64,000 nt of DNA from Janthinobacterium lividum. GTDB taxonomy: Bacteria > Pseudomonadota > Gammaproteobacteria > Burkholderiales > Burkholderiaceae_D. The notes below the pieces were generated by a model. It was not told where the DNA came from, did not search any database, and saw nothing but the letters and a program-made list of their open reading frames with translations. Positions 42,108-50,315 of this stretch are shown here, piece by piece; position 1 is the first letter of the stretch, and each line of letters begins with the position of its first letter. The DNA lies in NCBI RefSeq assembly GCF_023509035.1, contig NZ_CP075583.1:1984001-2048000 (forward strand). The letters run 5' to 3'. The position numbers were made by a program, and so were the translations under genes.

Positions 42108-42788
42108 ATGAGAATCCTCCTGGTGGAAGACGACCGCAAGGCGGCGCGCCTGCTGGCCCGTGGCTTGCAGGAAGAAGGCTTTGTCATTGACGTGGCGCAC
42201 AGCGCGGAAGAGGGCGAGGATGAAAGCTACGCCGTCGACTACGACGTGATCGTGCTGGACTGGATGTTGCCGGGCAAGCAGGGCATCGATTTTTGCCGCG
42301 ACTTGCGCGCGCGTGGCATCCAGACGCCCGTGCTGATGCTGACCGCGCGCGACGCCACGGCCGACCGGGTGGCCGGCCTGAACACGGGCGCCGACGATTA
42401 CCTGACCAAACCGTTCGAATTCGAGGAGCTGCTGGCGCGCATCCGCGCCTTGCTGCGCCGCTCTGACATCAGCCGCCCGCTGGTGCTGGCGCTGGCCGAT
42501 TTGACGCTCGATCCCGTCAGCCACCAGGCGACGCGGGCCGGTACGCCGCTGGTGCTGACACCCAAGGAATATGCGATTCTATTGATCCTGCTGCGCCAGG
42601 CGGGCGAAGTGGTCAGCCGCGCGCGTCTGGCCGAGCAGATATGGCAGGCGGACCTGATCGGCATCGACAACCTGATCGACGTCCACGTGCGCAACCTGCG
42701 AGGAAAAGTGGATGCGCCGGGCCTGCCGCCCTTGATTCATACGGTGCGCGGACGCGGTTTCCGCCTGGCGGAAAACAATGGTGGCTAG
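42108..42788 (+). CDS. czcR: OmpR-family response regulator (CzcR/CusR-like)
   Basis: The 226-residue regulator has a receiver domain with D51 in VLDWMLPGKQG and K in TKPFEFEELLARIRALLRR. A winged-helix DNA-binding domain follows (LTPKEYAILLILLRQAGEV, then IDVHVRNLRGKVD and RGRGFRL). These features match regulators that answer metal stress. It is followed by its kinase with an 11-base overlap and is divergent from czcBAC, which it most likely activates. Confidence 0.87.
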   Translation: MRILLVEDDRKAARLLARGLQEEGFVIDVAHSAEEGEDESYAVDYDVIVLDWMLPGKQGIDFCRDLRARGIQTPVLMLTARDATADRVAGLNTGADDYLTKPFEFEELLARIRALLRRSDISRPLVLALADLTLDPVSHQATRAGTPLVLTPKEYAILLILLRQAGEVVSRARLAEQIWQADLIGIDNLIDVHVRNLRGKVDAPGLPPLIHTVRGRGFRLAENNGG

Positions 42789-44178
42789 CTTTCGCAAGCG
42801 ATTGCTGCTGGTGCACCTGGCCGTCATCCTCGCCATCGTCGCCTGCACGGCGCTGGCCGGCTACTGGGGCCTGTCGCGCGCCGTGCATGGCCAGCTCGAT
42901 GCGGCCCTGCTGGCGCTGGCCGAGACGGAAATGGCCATGCTGCCGGCCGCGCCGCGCCATCCCGTGCAGGTGCACGAGGTGGCGCCGGGCCTGGCGCCGC
43001 CCTCATTGACGCGCCTCGACCGCCTGGTGCAGATCATCGATGGCGAAGGCCGCGTGCTGGCGCGCAGCCGCAACCTGGAGGCGGCGCAGCTGCCGGCGCC
43101 TCCCGCCCTGCTGGCGCGCCTGGCGGCCGGCGACACCGTCTTCGAAACCCTGCCCAAGTTTGGCGAAGAGCCGCTGCGCATGGTCTCGATTCCCGTGTCT
43201 TCATCCGGCGCAGGCCTGGCGGTGCAGGTGGCCGGTTCGCTCGACGACACCAATCATGTGCTGGCCGCGGCCACCGTGCTGTTTGGCGCCATGGCGCTGG
43301 CCTTGCTGGCGGCCGTGGGACTGGCCGGCGAAATGCTCACGCGCCGCGTGCTGGGCGCCATCGACGACGTGGTGGACCAGGCGCATTCGATCGGCGAAGC
43401 CAGCCTGCACCAGCGCCTGCCCCATCCCGGCACGCAGGACGAAATCGGCCGCCTGGTCGATACCCTGAACGCCATGCTGGACCGCCTGGAGCACGGCTAT
43501 GATGCGCAGCGCCGCTTCACGGCCGACGCCTCGCACGAATTGCGCTCGCCCCTGTCGCGCCTGCGCACGGAAATCGAAATCACCCTGCGCCGCCCGCGCG
43601 AGTCGCCCGAGTATGTCGACGCGCTGGCGTCCTGCCTCGATGAAGTGCAGCGCCTGACGACCCTGGTGGAAGAACTCTTGATGCTCACGCGCCTGGACGT
43701 GGGACAGGAGCGCAATGCCGTGGAAACCATCGCACTCAATCCGCTCGTGCAGGCGGCCGCGCAGCGCCTGGAAAAGGCGGCAGCGCAGCGCGGCATCCGC
43801 ATCGTTTTTGATGCAGGCGCGCCCGTGCAGGCGCGGGTGGCGGCCGGCCCGGTGGACCTGGTGCTGGCCAATCTGCTGGATAACGCCGTGAAGTTTTCAC
43901 CGTCCGGCAGCAGCATCACCGTGCACGTGGCGCGCGAGGGCGAGCACGCGCTGGTGGGCGTTGCCGACGCGGGACCGGGCATCGGCGTGGAAGACTTGCC
44001 GCATCTGTTTGAACGTTTTTACCGGGGCGCCCAGGCGCGCGCGGGCGAGGCGCCCGGCTTCGGCCTGGGCCTGGCCCTGTCACAAGCCATCGTGCATGCG
44101 TACGGCGGCAGTATTGAGGCGCAGAATCGCCCGGAAGGTGGCGCGCTGTTCCTCCTGCGCCTGCCCGCGTCAAATTGA
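42778..44178 (+). CDS. czcS: Metal-stress sensor histidine kinase (CzcS-like)
   Basis: The 466-residue kinase has an N-terminal helix (LLLVHLAVILAIVACTALAG), a periplasmic loop, a second helix near residue 170, and HAMP (RRVLGAIDDVVDQAHSIGEA). HisKA has H253 in ADASHELRSPLSRLR, and the HATPase has NLLDNAVKFSP and GFGLGLALSQAIV. Both ATG 42778 and the GTG after it could start it. It ends 9 bases into the converging small ACT-like gene. The sensor loop has no obvious metal-binding His cluster. Confidence 0.87.
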   Translation: MVASFRKRLLLVHLAVILAIVACTALAGYWGLSRAVHGQLDAALLALAETEMAMLPAAPRHPVQVHEVAPGLAPPSLTRLDRLVQIIDGEGRVLARSRNLEAAQLPAPPALLARLAAGDTVFETLPKFGEEPLRMVSIPVSSSGAGLAVQVAGSLDDTNHVLAAATVLFGAMALALLAAVGLAGEMLTRRVLGAIDDVVDQAHSIGEASLHQRLPHPGTQDEIGRLVDTLNAMLDRLEHGYDAQRRFTADASHELRSPLSRLRTEIEITLRRPRESPEYVDALASCLDEVQRLTTLVEELLMLTRLDVGQERNAVETIALNPLVQAAAQRLEKAAAQRGIRIVFDAGAPVQARVAAGPVDLVLANLLDNAVKFSPSGSSITVHVAREGEHALVGVADAGPGIGVEDLPHLFERFYRGAQARAGEAPGFGLGLALSQAIVHAYGGSIEAQNRPEGGALFLLRLPASN

Positions 44179-44481
44179 GGGCGCCACGCCTTCCCAGCGC
44201 ACTTGCCGTACTTGCGGCCAGGCGCCCGCACGGTTGACGAAGCGCACCAGCACGGCGCGCTGCACGGCCTGGCACAGCACCGTGGCGATCAGGCGCACCA
44301 CTTGCCGGGCCTCGTCCCAGCTGCGCAGCATCTGCGACGGCGCCAGGCCGGCGCCCTTGAGTTCGGCCAGCAGCAGGCGCACGACGTGGTCCGCTTGCGC
44401 CGCAGGGCAGGTGACGGTCAGGCGGTAGGTGGCCACGACAGGACCGCGTCTGGCAAACCAATGGAAGAATTTTTTCATCAT
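44170..44481 (-). CDS. Stand-alone ACT-like protein paralogous to the MgtC C-terminus
   Basis: This 103-residue protein starts MMKKFFHWF with an AGGAG site, at a TGATG overlap with the mgtC stop, so it is translated in tandem with mgtC. Its body, YRLTVTCPAAQADHVVRLLL and a later VRQVRWEG, aligns with the C-terminal ACT-like domain of the neighbouring MgtC (YRVTAVCEAEQEVQVRKLML and a late VSAVRWAL). It has no membrane segment. It thus looks like a detached copy of the regulatory domain and may modulate MgtC. The alignment is by eye. Confidence 0.65.
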   Translation of the reverse strand: MMKKFFHWFARRGPVVATYRLTVTCPAAQADHVVRLLLAELKGAGLAPSQMLRSWDEARQVVRLIATVLCQAVQRAVLVRFVNRAGAWPQVRQVRWEGVAPSI

Positions 44482-45203
44482 CACACTCCTCGCTCTGCGA
44501 CAAATTCCGCGTTGTTGACCAGCGCCCAGCGCACGGCCGAGACGCTGCCTTCCAGGCTGACCTGGCTGACGATCTGCTCCAGCAATCCCAGGCTGGACAA
44601 GGGCGTGAGCAGGTCGGCCCGCACTTCGATGCGCCCGGCGTGCGCGGCATCCTCGCTGTGCAAGGATTGCAGCATCAGGGCTGGCATGCCGCTGATCAAG
44701 CGCAGCATCAGCTTGCGCACCTGGACTTCCTGCTCCGCCTCGCACACGGCCGTGACGCGGTAGATGCTTTCCGTCTCGATGCCCGCGTCGCTGCCGTGGG
44801 CGTTGATGCGCTGCGCCAGGTGGCGCAGCACCAGGTTGGCGACCAGCACGAACCCCGTGCCGATGGCCGCTTCCAGGGCAAACCCCAGGCCGCACAGAAT
44901 GCCGATAGCGGCCGAGCACCACAGGGTGGCGGCCGTGTTCAAGCCGCGCACCGTCATGCCTTCTCGCATGATGACGCCGGCGCCCAGAAAGCCGATGCCC
45001 GACACCACCTGCGCGGCGATACGCATATGGCCGGCGCTATCGCCTTCGAGCACGGAAACCATCACGAACAGCGAGGCGCCGACGGACACCAGCGCGTTCG
45101 TGCGCAGGCCCGCCATGCGCTGGCGCAGCTGGCGTTCGGCGCCTATCATGGCGCCCAGGGTCAATGCCGCGGCAACGCGCAGCGCAAAGTCAAATACCAC
45201 CAT
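44481..45203 (-). CDS. mgtC: MgtC/SapB-family membrane protein
   Basis: The 240-residue protein has the MgtC N-terminal membrane domain with five hydrophobic helices, including GAERQLRQRMAGLRTNALVS and VSGIGFLGAGVIMREGMTVRGLNTAA, and a cytoplasmic ACT-like C-terminal domain from about residue 150. MgtC proteins help growth in low magnesium and restrain the F-ATPase in Salmonella. I chose ATG 45203 after GGGAGAAACTG; the longer frame upstream crosses the leader. A structured leader of about 280 bases precedes it, as is usual for mgtC genes. Confidence 0.85.
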   Translation of the reverse strand: MVVFDFALRVAAALTLGAMIGAERQLRQRMAGLRTNALVSVGASLFVMVSVLEGDSAGHMRIAAQVVSGIGFLGAGVIMREGMTVRGLNTAATLWCSAAIGILCGLGFALEAAIGTGFVLVANLVLRHLAQRINAHGSDAGIETESIYRVTAVCEAEQEVQVRKLMLRLISGMPALMLQSLHSEDAAHAGRIEVRADLLTPLSSLGLLEQIVSQVSLEGSVSAVRWALVNNAEFVAERGV

Positions 45204-45490
45204 CAGTTTCTCCCGGCTGGGGAGGAACAGGCGAGTGCAAGGGCGAAGACAATTCACCCGAAAGGGGGCAGCAGACGATAACGGTGGAACGATGAGGAGG
45301 GAGTGGCGGCGAATGGACATCGCCGCTGGTAAAACCGCACCTTGCCGAAGGCAGGGCGGGCGGAATGCGCGCGTCTTGCCTAAGGCCGATCGCCGATGGT
45401 CAATCGACTACTGTCACTGGAACAAGCACCCACGAGTCACTCCATATCATTGATAACGGGGACAGTCTAGCCAGTGGGGCTGCTTTGGTC
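45204..45490 (-). promoter_or_regulatory. Untranslated leader region of mgtC
   Basis: The stretch upstream of mgtC has no gene. It holds a perfect hairpin GCGGCGA-ATGGACA-TCGCCGC at 45306-45326 and a small TTGCC/GGCAG stem near 45342-45352. Enterobacterial mgtC has a long regulatory leader; whether this one senses Mg or ATP is not visible from sequence. Confidence 0.35.
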
Positions 45491-45492
45491 AA

Positions 45493-45508
45493 CTGAAGCT
45501 CTCTTCAG
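45493..45508. promoter_or_regulatory. CTGAAG dyad upstream of mgtC
   Basis: CTGAAG-CTCT-CTTCAG resembles the CTGAAG/CTTCAG arms of the site near czcB at 41998-42037. The same response regulator could reach both, which would link metal efflux and mgtC. This is inferred from a short motif only. Confidence 0.35.
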
Positions 45509-45521
45509 GAAGCCGCCGCGT

Positions 45522-45543
45522 CGTCCCCGCCAATGCGGGGACG
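45522..45543. repeat. REP-like hairpin
   Basis: CGTCCCCGC-CAAT-GCGGGGACG is a perfect 9-bp stem in the gap between the end of the HAE-1 pump gene and mgtC. There is no T-run, so it is more likely an extragenic palindrome than a terminator. Confidence 0.5.
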
Positions 45544-45561
45544 GTGAAGGCGACCGGTAAA

Positions 45562-48500
45562 TCAGTGGGCGTGCGCTTTGCCATCGTCGCCGGATTCGGC
45601 GTGGGCGTGCTCGCCGCCGCTACCGCCGAAAAAGCGCGCGGCGCGCTTGCCCAGGCTGTCGAGGTAGGTGTAGGCGACGGGCACCACCACCAGCGTCAAC
45701 AGGGTCGAGGTGATGACGCCGCCGATGACGGCGCGGCCCATCGGCGCCTGCGATTCACCGCCGTCGCCCATGCCGATGGCCATCGGCAGCATGCCGAACA
45801 CCATCGCCAGGGTCGTCATCAGGATGGGGCGCAAACGTACTTGCCCCGCTTCCATCAGCGCCTCGAATTGCCCCAGTCCTTCGCGCTGGCGCTGGTTGGT
45901 GAAGTCGACCAGCAGAATCGCATTTTTGGTGACTAAGCCCATCAGCATGATGAAGCCGATCACGGAGAAGATGTTCAGGGTACTGCCCGTGATCAGGAGG
46001 GCCAGCAGCACGCCGATCAGCGACAGCGGCAAGGACACCATGATGGCGATTGGCTGCAAAAAGCTGCCGAACTGGGACGCGAGCACCAGGTAGATGAAAA
46101 TCACGGCGATCCCCAGGGCCATCATCGCGCCGCCCATGGTTTCAGCCATCTGCTGCGCATTGCCGGCCACGTCGAAGCGCACGCCGGGCGGCAGGTCGAT
46201 GGACTTGATGGCTTTCTGCACGTCAGCGTCGACGTCGCCGGCAGGACGGCCCTGCACGCCCGCATAGATGGCGACGCGGCGCTGCAAGGCCTGGCGTTTC
46301 AGCACCTGCGGGCTGGACGACGGCACGAATTCGACCACCTGGCGCAGCGGAATCATGATCGGCTTGCCATTCGCATCGAGCTTGCTGGACGCCAGCGACA
46401 GGTCGGCCAGGTCGGCCACTTTCTGACGGCCCGATTTGGGCAGCTGCACGTTGACATCGTAGTTTTGCCCGTCGGACGCCAGCCAGTGACTGACCGTGTC
46501 GCCCGCGACAAACGGACGCAGGGCATTGCCGATCTGCTGCACCGACAAGCCCAGGTCGCTGGCCAGCTCGTTGTTGATCTTCACGGTGGTCGACGGATTG
46601 GCGCCTTCCTGGCTGTATTCCATGTCGGCCAGGCCCTTGATGGTGCGCATCTTGTCCATCAGGCGGTGCGCCACTTCATCGAGCTCGCCTTCATCCGTGC
46701 CCAGGATGGCGATGAAGATGGGGCGGTTGCCGACCGACAGGGTGATGCCGGCAATCGGCGCCAGGCGTTCGCGGATCAGCTTTTCCAGTTCCTGCTGCGA
46801 GCGGCGCTTGTGCGTCTTGAGGTCCGTCAGTTTCAGGTTCACCTCGGCCGCATTGCGTCCATCCGGCGTGCCGATATTGGCCACGAGACTGTCGATTTCG
46901 GGAAATTCCTTCAGGGCCGTTTCGATCTGGCGCACCTTGGAATCCGTGTAGGCGAGGCTGGAACCGACGGGCGTCTTGAAGCGCAGGTTGACCCAGCCCT
47001 GGTCCGTTTCCGGGAACATCTCGCCGCCGATCATGGGCACGAGCATCAGGCTGCCCGCGAACAGCGCGACGGCCGTGGCCAGCGTCGTCTTGCGCCAGCG
47101 CAGGGCCACTTCCAGTACCTTGCCGTACCAGACGTGCAGGCGGTCGATGCCTGTCTCGATCCAGGCCATGAAGCGGCCCAGCCACGGCGCGTACTTGAAG
47201 CGGTCCTTGACGGGGTCGCGCCAGACGGACGACAACATGGGGTCGAGCGTGAAGCTGACGAACAGGGAGACGAGAACGGCGACCGCCACGGTGATGCCGA
47301 ACTGCAGGAAGAAGCGGCCGATGATGCCGTCCATGAAGGCCACCGGCACGAACACGGCGACGATGGCGAACGTGGTGGCCATCACGGCCAGGCCGATTTC
47401 ATTGGTGCCGTCGTTGGCCGCCTTGTAGTGGTTCTTGCCCATGCCCAGGTGGCGCACGATGTTTTCGCGCACGACGATGGCGTCATCGATCAACAGGCCG
47501 ATGCACAGGGACAGCGCCATCAGGGTCAGGAAGTTCAGGGTGAAGCCGAAGGCCTTCATGGCGATGAAGCTGGCCAGCACGGAGATTGGCAGGGTCAAGC
47601 CCGTGATGATGGTCGAGCGCCACGAGTGCAGGAACAGGAAGACGATCACCATGGTCAGCACGGCGCCTTCGATGATGGTGCGCTTGACGTTATTGAGCTG
47701 GCTTTGCACGCGTTCCGATTCGTCGTCCAGCACGCGCAGCTTGATATCGGGCGGCAGCGTCTTTTGCAGGTCGGCCGCCACTTTCAGGATGCCGGTGCCC
47801 ACTTCCACCACGTTGGCGTCCTGCACCTTGGTGATTTCCATGGTCACGGCTTGCTGGCCGTTCATGCGCGAGATCGACAATTCTTCCTGTTCGCCGTCGA
47901 CCACGGTGGCTACCTGGTCCAGGTAGACGGGGCCGATGGCGCGGCGCGCGACTATGATCTTGCCGAATTCGCGCGCATCCTTGATCTTGCCTTCCACGCG
48001 CACCAGCTGTTCGGCAGCGCCATGGCTGATGGAGCCGGCCGGCAAATTGGTATTCGTGGCCTGGATGGCGCGGATGACTTCATCGACGCCGATGCCCTGG
48101 GCATTGAGTTCGATCGGTTTCATGCTGATGAGGATCTGGCGCGCGCGAAGGCCGCGCAGCTTGACTTGCCCCACGCCGGCCACGCCCTGGAAGCGCTTGC
48201 TGATGATCTGCTCCGTCATGGTCGACAGCGAGCGCAAGTCATGCCCGGTCGACGTCAGCACGATGGTGGCGATGGGGCGTTCGTTGTCGCCTTCGGCGCG
48301 GGCGATGAACGGGTCCTTGGCTTCTTTCGGGAAGCGCGGGCGCACCAGGGCCACCTTGTCGCGCAAGTCCTGCATGGCCTTGTCCATGTTGGTCGACAGC
48401 TCGAATTCCAGGTAGATGCCGGCGCGTCCTTCCCACGAGTTGGCGCGGATGGTCTTGATGCCGCTGACGGTGTTGACGGCGTCCTCGATGGGGCGCGTGA

Positions 48501-48687
48501 TGTCGTTTTCCACGGCTTCGGGCGAGGCACCCGGGTAGTTCACTTCAATGGCGGCGAACGGAAACTGCACGCTGGGCATGCTTTCCACGCCCAGGCCACG
48601 GTAGGAGAAGATGCCCAGCACCACCAGCGCCACCATGACCATGGTGGCGAAGACGGGGTTTTGAATACTGACTTTGGTCATCCACAT
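45562..48687 (-). CDS. HAE-1 family RND multidrug efflux pump
   Basis: The 1041-residue inner-membrane pump has the 12-helix RND layout. Hallmarks include [20 protein letters not shown] near the N-terminus and the helix 4 proton-relay pair in [18 protein letters not shown]. It belongs to the HAE-1 group for drugs and other organic compounds, like MdtBC or AcrB. The C-terminal tail is His-rich ([16 protein letters not shown]), unusual for drug pumps and possibly metal-binding. The adaptor gene lies directly upstream, 3 bases away. No outer-membrane factor follows, so a distant TolC is needed. Confidence 0.88.
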   Translation of the reverse strand: MWMTKVSIQNPVFATMVMVALVVLGIFSYRGLGVESMPSVQFPFAAIEVNYPGASPEAVENDITRPIEDAVNTVSGIKTIRANSWEGRAGIYLEFELSTNMDKAMQDLRDKVALVRPRFPKEAKDPFIARAEGDNERPIATIVLTSTGHDLRSLSTMTEQIISKRFQGVAGVGQVKLRGLRARQILISMKPIELNAQGIGVDEVIRAIQATNTNLPAGSISHGAAEQLVRVEGKIKDAREFGKIIVARRAIGPVYLDQVATVVDGEQEELSISRMNGQQAVTMEITKVQDANVVEVGTGILKVAADLQKTLPPDIKLRVLDDESERVQSQLNNVKRTIIEGAVLTMVIVFLFLHSWRSTIITGLTLPISVLASFIAMKAFGFTLNFLTLMALSLCIGLLIDDAIVVRENIVRHLGMGKNHYKAANDGTNEIGLAVMATTFAIVAVFVPVAFMDGIIGRFFLQFGITVAVAVLVSLFVSFTLDPMLSSVWRDPVKDRFKYAPWLGRFMAWIETGIDRLHVWYGKVLEVALRWRKTTLATAVALFAGSLMLVPMIGGEMFPETDQGWVNLRFKTPVGSSLAYTDSKVRQIETALKEFPEIDSLVANIGTPDGRNAAEVNLKLTDLKTHKRRSQQELEKLIRERLAPIAGITLSVGNRPIFIAILGTDEGELDEVAHRLMDKMRTIKGLADMEYSQEGANPSTTVKINNELASDLGLSVQQIGNALRPFVAGDTVSHWLASDGQNYDVNVQLPKSGRQKVADLADLSLASSKLDANGKPIMIPLRQVVEFVPSSSPQVLKRQALQRRVAIYAGVQGRPAGDVDADVQKAIKSIDLPPGVRFDVAGNAQQMAETMGGAMMALGIAVIFIYLVLASQFGSFLQPIAIMVSLPLSLIGVLLALLITGSTLNIFSVIGFIMLMGLVTKNAILLVDFTNQRQREGLGQFEALMEAGQVRLRPILMTTLAMVFGMLPMAIGMGDGGESQAPMGRAVIGGVITSTLLTLVVVPVAYTYLDSLGKRAARFFGGSGGEHAHAESGDDGKAHAH

Positions 48688-48690
48688 GAT

Positions 48691-49923
48691 TTAATCCTTC
48701 CGTGCCAGCACGGCTGCCGGCGCGGCGGGCGCACTGGCTGGCGCGGCGAAGGTCACGCCGTGGCCCGGTTTGACGCCATCGAGTCTGGCGATGATGACTT
48801 TCGTGCCCGGCACCAGGCCGGACTTGACCTCGGCGTAACCTTCATCCTCGTTGCGCAGTCCCAGCGTGACGGGTTGCGCGACCACCTTGTTGTTGACCAG
48901 CGCATACACGACGGGACCCTGCTTTTCATTGCGCACGGCCGTCAACGGCACCAGCGGCGCCACGATTGATCGCTCGGTAACGATGCTGCCCTTGGCGAAC
49001 ATGCCGCCGCGCAGCGCGCCATCGCCATTGTCGACGGCGATGTAGACCAGCATGGCGCGCGAGCCGCTCTCGGTGGTGGGGTTGATGCGCGCGACCTTGC
49101 CGGCGAAGTCGCGCGCGCCGAAGCCGTCGACCTTGAAGTGCACGTCCTGGCCCAGCTTGATGCGGGGGATGTCCGCGCTGGGCACGGGCGCTTCCAGGGT
49201 CAGCTGCGCCAGGTTGACGATGGTGTAGACGGGCATGTCGGGCGAGACTTTTTCGCCGGCCTGCAGGTGGCGCTTGCTGACGATGCCGGCCATCGGTGCG
49301 CGGATCACCGTGTCGGCCAGCGCGATGCGGGCGATGTCGACCATGGCGGCGGCGGACTTGACGTTGGCGCGCGCCAGGTCGACCGAGTTTTGCGTCGTGT
49401 CGTAAGCTGTCTGCGAAATGTATTTTTGCTTGAGCAGCGCCTGACTGTTCGCTTCATTCTTGCTGGCCATCGACAGGCGCGCCTGCGCTTCGTCGAGCAT
49501 GGCTTGCTGCTGCGTCAGGCGAGCGCGCTGGTCGGCCGCGTCCAGGCGCACGAGAACTTGCCCATTGACCACCGGCTGGCCTTCCTGCAAGGTCGTTTCC
49601 TGGATCACGCCGGAGACCTTGGCCTTGATGGTGGCTTGGGTCACGGGCGCCAGCGAGCCGGACAGGGGCAGGCTGATGCTGAGCGCGCGCGCATCGATGG
49701 CGGCCACGTCGCCTTGCGCCAGCTCATGCACGGGCGTCTTTGCCTGCTCCTTCTTCTTGTTCGCTTGCAGTTCGGCAGCCTTGGCGGCTTGCTGCTTCGA
49801 TTGCATCACCGTCCAGCCGCCGCCCGCCAGGCCCAGCACGACCAGGATCAGTACGGGGGTGCGCCAGCGCCGGCGGCGCGTGGCAGCAAGGGGAGAGGCG
49901 GGGGGCAGGGTCTCGTTTTTCAT
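48691..49923 (-). CDS. RND efflux adaptor protein
   Basis: The 410-residue membrane fusion protein has one N-terminal anchor helix (VLILVVLGLAGGGWTVM). The barrel-sandwich hybrid includes SLAPVTQATIKAKVSGVIQE, a helical hairpin lies at about 155-215, and the barrel holds LTLEAPVPSADIPRIKLGQ. The C-terminus is Ala/Pro-rich (APASAPAAPAAVLARKD). It joins the HAE-1 pump just downstream to TolC. I chose ATG 49923, at the start of the MKNETLPPAS segment; the region before it has no signal or ribosome site. Confidence 0.85.
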   Translation of the reverse strand: MKNETLPPASPLAATRRRRWRTPVLILVVLGLAGGGWTVMQSKQQAAKAAELQANKKKEQAKTPVHELAQGDVAAIDARALSISLPLSGSLAPVTQATIKAKVSGVIQETTLQEGQPVVNGQVLVRLDAADQRARLTQQQAMLDEAQARLSMASKNEANSQALLKQKYISQTAYDTTQNSVDLARANVKSAAAMVDIARIALADTVIRAPMAGIVSKRHLQAGEKVSPDMPVYTIVNLAQLTLEAPVPSADIPRIKLGQDVHFKVDGFGARDFAGKVARINPTTESGSRAMLVYIAVDNGDGALRGGMFAKGSIVTERSIVAPLVPLTAVRNEKQGPVVYALVNNKVVAQPVTLGLRNEDEGYAEVKSGLVPGTKVIIARLDGVKPGHGVTFAAPASAPAAPAAVLARKD

Positions 49924-50315
49924 AGGTTTTTTAGTCAGGAGCGGCGCAGGGACTCGGCGCCAGGTCTCGGTGCGGACCCGGCCTGTCGCTGGCCGGGGGA
50001 ATTCGGGTAGCGCATCACCGTGGCGGCCGCAGACAACACGCCTGCCGCTGCGGCCGTTCACGGCGATGCGCATGTTGCCACTTTAGGAAGATTCAAGTCC
50101 GGCCGCCATCGCCGTGCGACAGATTGCACAAAATCGGGGCTGGAATGCAAAAAACGGCGACCAAAGACAACTGCCAGCATGGACGCCGCGCACATCACGA
50201 TGCTTGCGCATCCTCAAGAAGCCGATTCGCCGGCGCGCAAGAATGGTCGGGATGGTTGCGCCACCGGACAGGCCATTCGCCTTCCGGTTGCCGTGCGGCC
50301 GCGCCACGGGGGCTG
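49924..50315. other. Intergenic region without gene
   Basis: This 390-base stretch separates the minus-strand efflux operon from the plus-strand GGDEF-EAL gene. I see no gene with coding character and no strong hairpin or dyad. It must hold promoters for both sides. Confidence 0.4.

Noticed and set aside
46465..48969. An 834-residue open frame on the plus strand
   Set aside because: It is antisense to the HAE-1 RND pump, His/Gly/Arg-rich with no domain, and arises from the GC-rich codon pattern of the real gene.
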